Below, one piece after another: positions 28,810-37,845 of a stretch of DNA of 54,105 bases. The stretch lies in NCBI GenBank assembly GCA_965644315.1, contig CBFFRQ010000022.1, positions 1 through 54,105 on the forward strand. Reading direction: 5' to 3'. The first letter of the stretch is position 1. Every line of letters starts with the position of its first letter. Below the pieces are notes generated by a model, which did no database searches, was not told where the DNA came from, and saw only the letters and a program-made list of their open reading frames with translations. Made by a program: the position numbers and the translations under genes. Source of the DNA: Caecitellus pseudoparvulus. Lineage: Eukaryota > Bigyra: Bicosoecida.

Positions 28810-30612
28810 ATGGAGTCCACCCAATCACGCTTGGTGCAGCCGAGCGTTTCTGTCACCCCGACAACGGCAGCATCCGTTGAGCGACGGGCCTCTGCGCCAC
28901 ATTCTGCATGTTGCGTGATTCAACATGTCGGTCACAAGTTGTTCAAAAGGGTATACCATAAAACACAAAAGCTGCGGGGCACGAAACGTCGCAACATCGA
29001 CCGCAACGACTCGATGGAGGGGGCCAGGCTGCACCCCAAAATCCGCAAGGGGACACCCACCTACGAATTCCTCACATCGGGCGAGTGCCTCACCTTCATG
29101 CGCATGAGAGCAAGAAATTTAGCCAAAGCCCTCTCTGGCTTGATATCGGACAGCTTCTTGAGGTGGAACGCCCTCAGGGACATCCAGAATGGGCGTGAAG
29201 CCGACCTCTTGCTCGGGGTGATGATGGTGTGTGCCGGGCGCAACCGCCAAGAGATCACGTCTAGGCTGAGCATTGCCGCTACTACTCTCCAAGACAGCAT
29301 TCCTCGGTTGATTCCAGTGCTGAAGACCTTCTTTTACAAAGCGCTGCCCTGGGCAGTGCTTCCAGAGCACCGCAGAGAGGCGCTTTCCTTCCATGGTGGA
29401 CTGGCTCCAGGGCTGGTAGGGTTCGTAGACGGCCTGACATGGGAGACGAAAGCAACTTCTTCAGACAAAGAGAACCGCATCTGGTACAGCAACCACCACT
29501 CGATGTACGGGTACAACTTTCTGTTGTTCTGCAGTGTTTCGGGGAGGGTTATATGGATCGAACCCATGGGCAAGGGCAACACAGTGTCTGAGATTGCAGC
29601 CGCGCGACGAGCAACCGAGCGCATGCTGCGCTCAGGCGCCATCAAGCAAGGCGAGTACTTTGTCGGTGACGGTGTATTCCAGGGAGTCAGGCCTGCTGTG
29701 CGGCACCTTCCGGGCAACAAGGCGTTGGAGAAGATGGCGGCCCGAGTTCAGTCTCTGTGGGTCTCCTCGCCAGCCCCTGGCTCTCTGCATTCTCCACGGG
29801 ACTTGGCAAGAGCAACGGCTTCCGCCCTGGCACACAAAACTGTGCAGCGTGAGATCTTCGTGTCAGGTCGCCAGGTTGTCGAGAACTGTGTGAAGGAGTT
29901 CAAGACGGTGTGTGGTCTCGTCCGATCGTCCAGTGTCAGACCATTGCAAGCGCAAACCAAGGAAAAAGAGATCAGAGACATGGGGTACATTACTGCTGGG
30001 ATGCTCGCTTTCCAACAAGCAGAGGGGCACCGGGTTCCTCGGTCAGAGCAGTGGCTCCACATCCGCGGTTCGCGTCAGCCAGCACTCGTCCTGTTTGAGC
30101 TGTTTGCATCCTTGGCTGGAGATTGTCCTGCTTCTAATCGCCGTGACAGTGAACTTGACGCAAGCCTTCCGAGCGGCATCGCGAAACGAAGGAGCGTATC
30201 TTTTCTTCATGACGTCTTACGGCTGCTTCGCGGGGCCGAGTTGGGTACGGCCGGGAGGCCTTCACTGGAACGAAGCGATATTGAGGCTGCTACTCAGCTG
30301 CAGCAAGTGCTCGCCTGGTCGGAACAAGGGAACTTGTCTCCTCTTGTAAGTGGCATTTTGTGCGGTGGTCTCACAGAACTTGGCAGGCTGAAAAAGCAGC
30401 GCAGGCAGGTAGCTGTCTCGCCACGCTCTGGTGTCGCATCCCCTGGGGGGCCTCCTCTCCTGGCATCATGGCATCGCCACACTCTCCACCTGGATACTGC
30501 CGCCCCGCCAAGACTGACGACGACAAGGTACGCCCACAGGAAGTCATGGATCTTGAAAAGCTGTGGGGTGCTGCAGCAGACAAGGCTGCTCTTGCCGGCA
30601 AGCCAGTTGTAG
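28810..30612 (+). CDS. DDE superfamily (Harbinger/DDE_Tnp_4-like) transposase
   Basis: ATG 28810 (MESTQSRLVQPSVS) gives 600 aa. The catalytic triad can be read as D207 (GFVDGLTWETK), D287 (YFVGDGVFQGV) and E358 (RQVVENCVKEFKTVCGLV), with the family pattern of a short D-D gap (80) and about 70 to the Glu. Between them YSNHHSMYGYNFLLFCSVSG and IWIEPMGKGN fit the central strands. The N-terminal 140 residues are basic and may bind the terminal repeats. No frameshift or stop interrupts the core, so it may be active. The last 50 or so codons overlap the next ORF in another frame and may not be translated as shown if splicing occurs. Confidence 0.82.
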   Translation: MESTQSRLVQPSVSVTPTTAASVERRASAPHSACCVIQHVGHKLFKRVYHKTQKLRGTKRRNIDRNDSMEGARLHPKIRKGTPTYEFLTSGECLTFMRMRARNLAKALSGLISDSFLRWNALRDIQNGREADLLLGVMMVCAGRNRQEITSRLSIAATTLQDSIPRLIPVLKTFFYKALPWAVLPEHRREALSFHGGLAPGLVGFVDGLTWETKATSSDKENRIWYSNHHSMYGYNFLLFCSVSGRVIWIEPMGKGNTVSEIAAARRATERMLRSGAIKQGEYFVGDGVFQGVRPAVRHLPGNKALEKMAARVQSLWVSSPAPGSLHSPRDLARATASALAHKTVQREIFVSGRQVVENCVKEFKTVCGLVRSSSVRPLQAQTKEKEIRDMGYITAGMLAFQQAEGHRVPRSEQWLHIRGSRQPALVLFELFASLAGDCPASNRRDSELDASLPSGIAKRRSVSFLHDVLRLLRGAELGTAGRPSLERSDIEAATQLQQVLAWSEQGNLSPLVSGILCGGLTELGRLKKQRRQVAVSPRSGVASPGGPPLLASWHRHTLHLDTAAPPRLTTTRYAHRKSWILKSCGVLQQTRLLLPASQL

Positions 30613-30953
30613 TCGGCAAGTACAATCATGATCCTGAGCTGTCCTACCCTCGTGGGATCGTCTACGCTCTTATTGAACCCACTCGAGACACCGCCACTTT
30701 TGAGGAGTCAGAAGAGGCGTATGATGTGTGGTACTATGACAAGTACGGAGATGAACTCCTCGAGACCCTCCCTGATGGGCAGACCGGAGGGCACTTGCTC
30801 ACATCCCTCCTTGAAGCAGAGACCCGCGACGTGGCAAAGAAAGACTACACGTGGCTCCCACCAGAGCACTTCAAGGAGGACTTTGACGGGAGTCAGCTTG
30901 TCGCGTACATGATGGATTGTCAGTCCTACAACTACGGCTACGTGAACGAGTGA
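30468..30953 (+). CDS. Small acidic transposon-encoded protein, 161 aa, unknown
   Basis: ATG 30468 (MASPHSPPGYCRPAKTDDD). The product is rich in Asp, Glu and Tyr (YDVWYYDKYGDELLETLPDG, HFKEDFDGSQLVAYMMDC) and ends at 30953. It overlaps the transposase 3' end in another frame and stops only six bases from the convergent third ORF. No family recognised. It could be a separate accessory protein or a last exon spliced to the transposase. Confidence 0.5.
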   Translation: MASPHSPPGYCRPAKTDDDKVRPQEVMDLEKLWGAAADKAALAGKPVVVGKYNHDPELSYPRGIVYALIEPTRDTATFEESEEAYDVWYYDKYGDELLETLPDGQTGGHLLTSLLEAETRDVAKKDYTWLPPEHFKEDFDGSQLVAYMMDCQSYNYGYVNE

Positions 30954-30958
30954 AACAA

Positions 30959-32380
30959 TCACGGGGAGTCAGAGTGCCCTCGGCGGCGTCTGTTGTATCT
31001 CGCTACGTCTTGGAGAAATGCATCTCCTGTGCTTGGCACGTTGTCAGTGAAGTTTGGGCGAGTTCTCTTGTGACCGCCAATGGTGGGGCGGTCCGAAGCC
31101 TCGGGTGAAGGAGTTGGGGCGGGACCACCTAATCCTTCTTGCCGCATCGCACCAGAAGAGCTCGGTGGGGCACGAGAAGAAGATGGTGACCTCGAAGCAC
31201 TTGCAGTGTCAGCGGGAATGTGCCCAGTTTGTGAAGAAGCTATGACACTGAGGAGCTCCACAGCTCTCCTCTGATCTGCCCGGCCCTGGTCCACTTTGTC
31301 CACGAGCAGCACGAGCATCTCTGCCATTTTCTCGAATGGTGCAAGAAGGGCAATCGCATCACGAGCAAAAGCATTTACTGCCGAAGAAATGCCCATCCCC
31401 ACCAGCGCCGATTGACGCGCAGCTTCTGCTCGGGCAGCACGTTGCGCATCGGGCTCCACGGGCTCTTCCCCAGGCTGTGACTGTCCGGCCAGATCGTGCG
31501 AGTCATGAGGCAGATGAGGATTCTCGAGCAACGCGCTGTGGCTTTGGGTGCTACTCGCAAAAGACGAATCCAAGGAGCTCTCTCCGCTGCCCTCAACTGG
31601 ACCCAGCCCTCCGGTGGGCGGCGTGGGTTGGGGGGCGGGTGCTTGCCCCAGAGATATCCCGAGGGAGGGGACAGTAGGAACGTTGCTGGCACTTCCTTGC
31701 GATTCTTGACTTACAGCTGACCCTTGGATTCCGGGTGGCCCCAGTGAACCCTGCTGGGTGTGGAGTGTTTGCATCGGCAAGCCAACAGCGTGGCTCTGGA
31801 CCTGCGTGAAGGTTGCCAGGCTCGCACGAGGGGCGTTGTGGAGGTCCAAGAGTCTGCGGACCAACCACATGTCAATGAGAGCATGAAAGGAAATAGGTAC
31901 GATGTCCTCGTAAACACGGAACATGGTCTGCACCATGTCCGCGACGGTTGGGTAAACAGTCCGGCTGGTGCTCGGTAGGCCTCGCATGGCACATGCCTTG
32001 TCCCACAGCTCAGTGAACACGTCTTGGAACTCAGCGTGTGCCTTGTTCAGGTTCTTCCTTGTTGCATGGTAAAACATGCAGTGGGTAGCATGAAACACGG
32101 CTGATGCATGTGCCTTGCACTTCGGCCGGGAGCACAGTCCATGACTGTCCAGCTTCTGGAAGGAGAATTCGGGGATGAGAGCGGGGTCCAATACAAAGAC
32201 GGGGGCATTTCTGTTCGAAAGGCGCAGGATTGCGTCGCCCAGGATGTGTCCATCCACGGGGATGCCCAATTCAGAGAGCATGGTAGCTGGACTTTGTAGG
32301 TTGTTTGCACCACTCGGGTCAAAGGGGCGCTCCCGAGACAGACAAGAGAAGGAAAGTGAGCCAGGAGTTGTGCCCAACAT
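30959..32380 (-). CDS. Third transposon ORF, 473 aa, unrecognised accessory protein
   Basis: ATG 32380 (MLGTTPGSLSFSCLSRERPF). The N-terminal half has a globular pattern with cysteines and histidines (LCSRPKCKAHASAVFHATHC, MFYHATRKNLNKAH) that could bind metal, then helical segments (SFHALIDMWLVRRLLDLH). The second half is low complexity, Gln/Ser/Pro-rich, with a helical stretch (DAIALLAPFEKMAEMLVLLV) and a basic tail (HKRTRPNF, RYNRRRRGH). It is convergent with the transposase. Harbinger-type elements often carry a second DNA-binding or nuclear-import protein; that role is inferred by position only. Confidence 0.55.
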   Translation of the reverse strand: MLGTTPGSLSFSCLSRERPFDPSGANNLQSPATMLSELGIPVDGHILGDAILRLSNRNAPVFVLDPALIPEFSFQKLDSHGLCSRPKCKAHASAVFHATHCMFYHATRKNLNKAHAEFQDVFTELWDKACAMRGLPSTSRTVYPTVADMVQTMFRVYEDIVPISFHALIDMWLVRRLLDLHNAPRASLATFTQVQSHAVGLPMQTLHTQQGSLGPPGIQGSAVSQESQGSASNVPTVPSLGISLGQAPAPQPTPPTGGLGPVEGSGESSLDSSFASSTQSHSALLENPHLPHDSHDLAGQSQPGEEPVEPDAQRAARAEAARQSALVGMGISSAVNAFARDAIALLAPFEKMAEMLVLLVDKVDQGRADQRRAVELLSVIASSQTGHIPADTASASRSPSSSRAPPSSSGAMRQEGLGGPAPTPSPEASDRPTIGGHKRTRPNFTDNVPSTGDAFLQDVARYNRRRRGHSDSP

Positions 32381-32992
32381 GCCCCCCGTCACCGGGGCGT
32401 CCTTTGTGTTGTAGAGAATCGCCTATTTGGCAAAGGAGGGGGGGAAGTGTGACGGTATGCGTAGCGATTTCCGCACACCGTTTCAAACCCTCACAGCTGC
32501 AAGAATGGTGTGCTCCGGTGGACTCAATGCAGTCCCCCTTTGTGACTTCGCACGCCGATCTAGCCTCCCTTGGGCTTGAAGTCCCGCCTGCTTTCACGGT
32601 AGGGGAGACCTTGACCTGTGAGCAACGCTCAAAATCTTGCCGTTATGCTCACCATTCAAACTGTGCTCGAGACTTGCTGAGGAAAGTACCAAGACCAAGG
32701 CACTGAGTGGCAATTCAGTGCAAAGCGGAGAAACAGATGAGTATCCGTTTTAGGCGAACGAGCGGGCCTACGTTGCGCTGGGGCAGGGCTGCCGATCGAG
32801 ACACGAGCACAAACGGCTACAAACACCCGCGTACTGCCGCACCCTCAGTTGCACGAAAAAAAGAACACCCAACAAGGCATACATGAGTGGATGGGAGGCG
32901 CTGGTAAATTCATATTGCACAACACCTCCTCACTGTGGAAATCGACTCCGCTGGTGACAAATCACAGGGGCCCCTGGAGTTCAAACCAACCC

Positions 32993-33015
32993 TGATCCAC
33001 CAATCCGTGACGCAC
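32993..33015 (-). repeat. Right terminal inverted repeat of the DNA transposon
   Basis: 23 bp, exact reverse complement of 28478..28500. The 600 bases between the third ORF start and this end hold no further ORF of note. Confidence 0.9.
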
Positions 33016-33465
33016 CTCTTGCTGAGATGATGCGCACCGCATCGAGCGGAGCGGGGCACCCTTCATATGTCTTGCACCAAATTGCTCTTCATCCATTTCC
33101 CACTCTCACTTGTGGTGTCATTGGGCATGCGGACATCAGCGTGCATTGTGCCTTGTCTCCAGTCTTGGCCGCGACAGGTGAGCTTGCACTGGTGCAAGTG
33201 CGGAAGTTGCTCCCTCGCACGTCAGCTGCGACAGCGCCTTCCCGCCACACCAATGCACGCGTCCACTGCCATCACCCCGCAGGAGTCGGCTTTACAGCAC
33301 AGCTACGCCTGACTAGACCCTCTGCCATCCGTTGCCATGGTGCGTGGGTGTAGGCATGGTGCCTCGCTTTCGCCAGCACTTGCGACAGAGCATGTCGCAC
33401 ACACACCACAGCACACAGCGCCCTGCCCGTCCCCCACGCCTCAGGCAGCAGCAACAGGACAAGTC

Positions 33466-36255
33466 ATGGAGCGCAGTGCACCACCCACTACAGGCACCGA
33501 CGACACGCAGGCTGAGGTGGTGGCGGCATGCTTGCGCAAGGTGAAGTGCTTGCCGGGAGGAGTCATGGACCACGGTCCAGCACTGCGAGGACTGGCAGCC
33601 ATTGGGCGTGGCGAAGCGCCGGCTGCAGGCGACGCCCCATCGGCCATGAGCCTGGTGGAGCTGGAGGCTGCACTGCGTGACGCGGGGAGTGCGCTGTTGG
33701 AGCAGGCTGGGCTGTTGGCGGGGCAGCATGAGCGAGGTGGTGTATGTGCTGCGCTGCAGTACCTGTCATTTCGGTGCTTCTGCGCGGTGGATGTGCTGCA
33801 CCAAGCGGCGAGCGGTGTGAGTAACGATGCAGTGCCGGAGGGTGAGGCACTGTGGGGCGCCATTGTGGGTGCTTGGGGCAGTGTGCGGAGCGGTGTGAAT
33901 GTGGAGGGTGCGCTGGCTGACCTGACGCGATGGTGGCAAGGCTTCAAGGTGACGGGTGTGGATGTGGCTGGTCAGGGTGGCCCCGTCACACATGATGCTG
34001 GTGGCGAGGCAGCGATGGATGCGGCTCTGGCTGGCATGCGTCAGCAGGCTGGTTGGCTGCGAGGCGAGGCGGCAGGTGAGCTGAGGAGTGAGAGTGCTGC
34101 GGAGCACTTGGAGAGTGCAGCGAGCGCAGTGGAGGAGTTGCGTGGGCTGTTGGGGTGTGCGCCGGTGATGAGTGGTCGGAAGGTGAAGGTTGTGGGTGGG
34201 TTGGACTTGTCGGGCGGCTTGGAGTGCCTGAACGGCAAGGAAGTGAGTGTGTACAGTGGGCGGGTTGAGATCGTGGATGAGGATGTGGGTGGAGCTGGGG
34301 ATGTGGAGCAGTGGGCAGCGAGTGTGGAGGCGGGTGCAAGCGCACTTGCCACGAGTGTTGGCGCCGTGAAGCGTGGCGAAGCGGCTCGCATCGCCCATGG
34401 ACTGCCTCGGATGGCGCAGACTCCACGCAGAGCAGCACTAGCACACAGCAGTACAGCAGGCCGAGCTGATGAGCCACTCGGTCAGAGGAGCATGGTGACG
34501 GTGCAGGCGCAGTGTGAGGCGGGGTGGCCGTTGAGGGTGTTCCTGGAGGACGAAGGGTGGGGCGATGTTGGGCTGGATGTGAAGCAGCGCGTGGCTGTGA
34601 GGATGTTGGGTGTGTGTGCTGTGGCGGAGGCGTGTGGAGTGAGTCTGAGTGGTGTGGGTGTGGGGAGCTTTGTGGTGGTGGGTGTGGGGAGTGGCAGTGT
34701 TGGTGATCTGGTGGGGTCACTGGATGGGGGTGGGTGTGAGGTGGTGTTGAGTGCATGTGGCGGTGTGTGGGACACAGGTGGCTCTGATGGCGGCTGCCGT
34801 GGTGGTGAGGGTGATGGTGTGTTGAGTGTGCTGCGTGAGGTGCTTGATGTGGGAGGTGGTGCGTTGGGTTGCGGATCGGGCGCTGTGTCAAGCTTTGTGG
34901 GGAGCAGTGAAGGTGGTGAACATGCATTGACGAGCGCGTTGGAGGTGTTGGCGCGGGGAGGGAGTGGTTGCTGCATGGGTGCATATGCGATGGCGTGTGA
35001 GGGAAGTGGGGGTGGACTGGGTCACCTGGAAGGTGTGGAAAGTGAAGTGCGGGGTGTGCTTGATCGGGAGCAGGCAGGTGGTGCGGCAGGTCAGGCGGAG
35101 ACAGCTGACGCAGAGGCTGTACCGGCTACAGAGTCGAATATAGCTGCCGAGCAAGTGAAGTTCAGCGAGGAGAACACCACAGCGTTTGTGGAAGCGTGCA
35201 AGGAGGGTGAGCTTGCGAGAGTGCGCGAGTTGCTGTCATTGACGGGGGATGAGGCAGTGAATGTGCATGTGGAAGGAAATGTTGAGCTCCGGCCAGGGGT
35301 TTGCAGACAGGGCCCTGAGGCCGCTTTCCGAGTGGCATGCTACAATGGCCACACAGACATCGTGCGTGAGCTGCTGGGCCTCACTGGGGCGCGGGAGGTG
35401 GATGTACACGCGGCGGATGAGGATGGACCTGAGGCCGCCTTCCGATGGGCATGCCGCATGGGCCGCACAGATGTCGTGCGTGAGATGCTGGGCCTGACTG
35501 GGGCGCGGGAAGTGGATGTGCACGCGGCGGATGAGGGTGGACGTGAGGCTGGCTTCCGATGGGCATGCTACAATGGCCACACAGATGTCGTGCGTGAGCT
35601 GCTGGGCCTGACTGGGGCGTGGGAAGTGGATGTACACGCGGCGCCATGGGGTAGAGCTGAGGCCGCCTTCCGATATGCATGCCGCTATGGCCGCACAGAC
35701 ATCGTGCGTGAGCTGCTGGGCCTGACTGGGGCGCGGGCAGTGGATGTGCACGCGGCGGATGGGGATGGACCTGAGGCCGCCTTCCGATGGGCATGCCGCT
35801 GGGGCCACACAAACATCGTGCGTGAGCTGCTGGGCCTGACTGGGGCGCGGGAGGTGGATGTGCATGCGGCGGCTTGGGGTGGACCTGAGGCAGCCTTCCG
35901 AGGCGCATGCGAGAATGGCCACACAGACATCGTGCGTGAGCTGCTGGGCCTCACTGGGGCGCGGGAGGTGGATGTACACGCGGCGGATGAGGATGGACCT
36001 GAGGCCGCCTTCCGATGGGCATGCCGCATGGGCCGCACAGATGTCGTGCGTGAGCTGCTGGGCCTCACTGGGGCGCGGGAAGTGGATGTGCACGCGGCGG
36101 ATGGGGATGGACCTGAGGCCGCCTTCCGATGGGCATGCACCGAGGGCCACACAGACATCGTGCGTGAGCTGCTGGGCCTGACGGGGCACCGCAGGATCCC
36201 AGACAGCGTGCGACAGGAAGCCACCAAGTTTTCGAGCTTGAAGGAGTTGATTTGA
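33466..36255 (+). CDS. Ankyrin-repeat protein, array copy 1 (8 repeats)
   Basis: The ATG at 33466 (MERSAPPTTG) is chosen because copies 3 and 4 have an ATG in strong context at the same place; the product is 929 aa. Residues 1 to about 560 are a helical and Gly/Val-rich domain I do not recognise, shared by all copies. From ENTTAFVEACKEGELARVRE an ankyrin capping repeat starts, then seven full 38-residue repeats (period 114 bp from 35311) and a final partial one ending PDSVRQEATKFSSLKELI. Each repeat has the ankyrin frame G..AAFRxACxxGHTDIV and RELLGLTGAREVDVHAA. No signal peptide or membrane helix is seen. A binding or scaffold role is inferred from the repeats. Confidence 0.8.
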   Translation: MERSAPPTTGTDDTQAEVVAACLRKVKCLPGGVMDHGPALRGLAAIGRGEAPAAGDAPSAMSLVELEAALRDAGSALLEQAGLLAGQHERGGVCAALQYLSFRCFCAVDVLHQAASGVSNDAVPEGEALWGAIVGAWGSVRSGVNVEGALADLTRWWQGFKVTGVDVAGQGGPVTHDAGGEAAMDAALAGMRQQAGWLRGEAAGELRSESAAEHLESAASAVEELRGLLGCAPVMSGRKVKVVGGLDLSGGLECLNGKEVSVYSGRVEIVDEDVGGAGDVEQWAASVEAGASALATSVGAVKRGEAARIAHGLPRMAQTPRRAALAHSSTAGRADEPLGQRSMVTVQAQCEAGWPLRVFLEDEGWGDVGLDVKQRVAVRMLGVCAVAEACGVSLSGVGVGSFVVVGVGSGSVGDLVGSLDGGGCEVVLSACGGVWDTGGSDGGCRGGEGDGVLSVLREVLDVGGGALGCGSGAVSSFVGSSEGGEHALTSALEVLARGGSGCCMGAYAMACEGSGGGLGHLEGVESEVRGVLDREQAGGAAGQAETADAEAVPATESNIAAEQVKFSEENTTAFVEACKEGELARVRELLSLTGDEAVNVHVEGNVELRPGVCRQGPEAAFRVACYNGHTDIVRELLGLTGAREVDVHAADEDGPEAAFRWACRMGRTDVVREMLGLTGAREVDVHAADEGGREAGFRWACYNGHTDVVRELLGLTGAWEVDVHAAPWGRAEAAFRYACRYGRTDIVRELLGLTGARAVDVHAADGDGPEAAFRWACRWGHTNIVRELLGLTGAREVDVHAAAWGGPEAAFRGACENGHTDIVRELLGLTGAREVDVHAADEDGPEAAFRWACRMGRTDVVRELLGLTGAREVDVHAADGDGPEAAFRWACTEGHTDIVRELLGLTGHRRIPDSVRQEATKFSSLKELI
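35311..36183 (+). repeat. 114-bp tandem repeats encoding ankyrin repeats, copy 1
   Basis: Seven 38-codon units plus a partial eighth. Units are near-identical except at codons 8, 11, 12, 14 and 36-38. Confidence 0.85.
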
Positions 36256-36397
36256 TCCCAAGCTTCAAACACAGACCAATGCACCATGTGACAAACCTGG
36301 CACGCACCTCAGACCAGCACACCTGCCCCACCTCCACCTCTGCCCATACCGCACCACATTCCACCGCACCACAATCCACCCCACACACCACACCGCA

Positions 36398-37845
36398 TCA
36401 CACCTCATCACCATTCCCACGCACCCCACCCCCCCCCTCACCTTCACTGCACTCCCCTCCGCACCGCACCAACGCCTCCCACACCCGCTTCCTGCCCTTC
36501 CCACCACCGCCTCGCAGCACCTTCAGCTTGTCCATGCGCATCGCCACGTGGCGCTTCTTCGCCTGCGCCTTCCGGCTCAGACACCCTGCAGCTGCTGCCG
36601 GCTTTACCACCGCCCCCTGCGCCACCTGCTTCGCCCGCCGCTCCTTCGCCGCCGCCCTGGCCCGCCACTCGCCGTTGTACACCGTCAGGAACACATCTGC
36701 ACCCATGGCAGCCTGCACACCCTCCATGACCTCCGACGCCAAGCCACCTGCCTCCGACGCAGCGGCCACCTGCTTTGCCTGCTCTGACCAGGATGGCGCG
36801 TCGGCCAGGCGGGGGTCGCTGGCCACGTGCTCTGCCGCCTGCACAGTGCGGAACACTGCCCGTGCCACCAGCACCACGTACCGCTGCAGGTCTGCCTGTG
36901 GCAAGTGCCCAGCCATGGCCCCGAACACGTTCAGCGCCGCTGTAGCTGGCGGCCCGCCCTTGTGCACTGCCGTGTTGCTGAGGCGCTGCAGCAGCCAGAA
37001 CAGCGGGTCCCGCGCACCGCCGCCGTCGTCGTCATGGGCGGTGTGTGTGGAGGGCGAGCTGTCACGCTGCACCGCCTTGCCGCCCACCACCTCCACGCCA
37101 CCCACGAGCAGGGTGAACTTGCCAGCCAAGCGAGTCGTGCGCTGGGCGAGGTAGGGCGGGATGGTGTTGCGGGAGCTGGGCGGCGTCGTGGCGTACAGCC
37201 CCACCGCCGTGAACAGCAACACCGGCGCCAGAGCCGTGCCCTGCTCCCTGCTCAGCGCCCCGTCCGCCAGCTGCACACAGGCTGCCCGGGCCAGGGCGAA
37301 CAGGCGCTCATACCCAGCCAGCCACGCCGCCACGCCAGGCGGTGGGGGGCAGCTCCCCACGCTCGCCACTGCCACGGTGTTCAGGACGGCGCCCAGCCAC
37401 CTGGCTGCCGGCTCCCGTACCTGCCACTCTCGCCGTCGCGGTTGAACACGACGATGCTGTCTCCAGCCGCCCCTGCCACGCGCTTGCCCTGCGAAAGTCG
37501 CCGTGGAAGGTGCAAAAGTGGTTGCCACGTCGGCTGCGCCGGCACGCACGTCCTCCGACACTGCCACGTGCGTGATGAAGGTGCTGCCCGAGAGGAAGGC
37601 AGTGCCTTTCGCCAGCTCCACTTTGTTGGTGCCAGTGTTCTCCACGTGCACCATGGTCTGTGGAGCACAGCAGCGGCGGTTGCGGAATTTGCACGCCTCT
37701 CGCAGCCGTCGAATGCCCGCCTGCGCACCAGGGCATTCTCAATGCCAGTCTTGGAGCTGCCACCGCCTGAAACAGCCAGAGTTCCACCTGCGAGGGGCAC
37801 CAGCTGGAAGACTGGTGCCCCCATGGAGGCGCTGGACAGCACCAT
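36398..37845 (-). pseudogene. SEC12::UTP20 chimera 1
   Basis: SEC12 exons 1-3 are copied intact (37729..37845, 37550..37657, 37421..37488) with their splice sites. At 37420 the sequence changes to the C-terminal part of UTP20, the SSU-processome protein: LFWLLQRLSNTAVHKGG, AADVFLTVYNG-type helix, AAAKERRAKQVAQGAVVKP, then Lys/Arg-rich AQAKKRHVAMRMDKLKV. Spliced like SEC12 and read on, the message stops at 37381 after about 110 codons. If the 61-nt intron is retained, a frame from 37654 (MVHVENTGTNKV) runs through into UTP20 to the stop at 36398 (418 aa). Either way it cannot make a working Sec12 or full UTP20, though the SEC12 promoter copy is present and it may be transcribed. Confidence 0.7.

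Larger units (their letters stand above)
28472..33021. mobile_element. DDE DNA transposon with 23-bp perfect terminal inverted repeats, three ORFs
   Basis: The left end (28478..28500, starting GTGCGTCACGGATTGG) is the exact reverse complement of the right end (32993..33015). It is flanked by direct copies of ctcttg (28472..28477 and 33016..33021). Units 2 and 4 of the array contain the empty site ctctcttgctgag, which proves insertion. A 24-bp repeat with a 4-bp tctt duplication fits equally well. The element is about 4.54 kb, visibly less GC-rich than its surroundings, and carries a transposase (plus), a small acidic ORF (plus) and a 473-aa ORF (minus). The transposase is DDE_Tnp_4/Harbinger-like, but a TSD of 4 or 6 bp differs from the usual Harbinger 3-bp TSD. 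Confidence 0.88.

Noticed and set aside
35311-36183. Regular 114-bp repeats resembling a repeat-spacer array
   Set aside because: The repeats are in-frame ankyrin codons with a continuous reading frame and no unique spacers; not CRISPR.
35236-36261. Long minus-strand ORFs across the ankyrin genes (also near 33986-34984, 40008-40925 and 44689-45921)
   Set aside because: They mirror the repetitive GC-rich coding strand, have His/Pro/Arg-rich composition and no domains; shadow frames.
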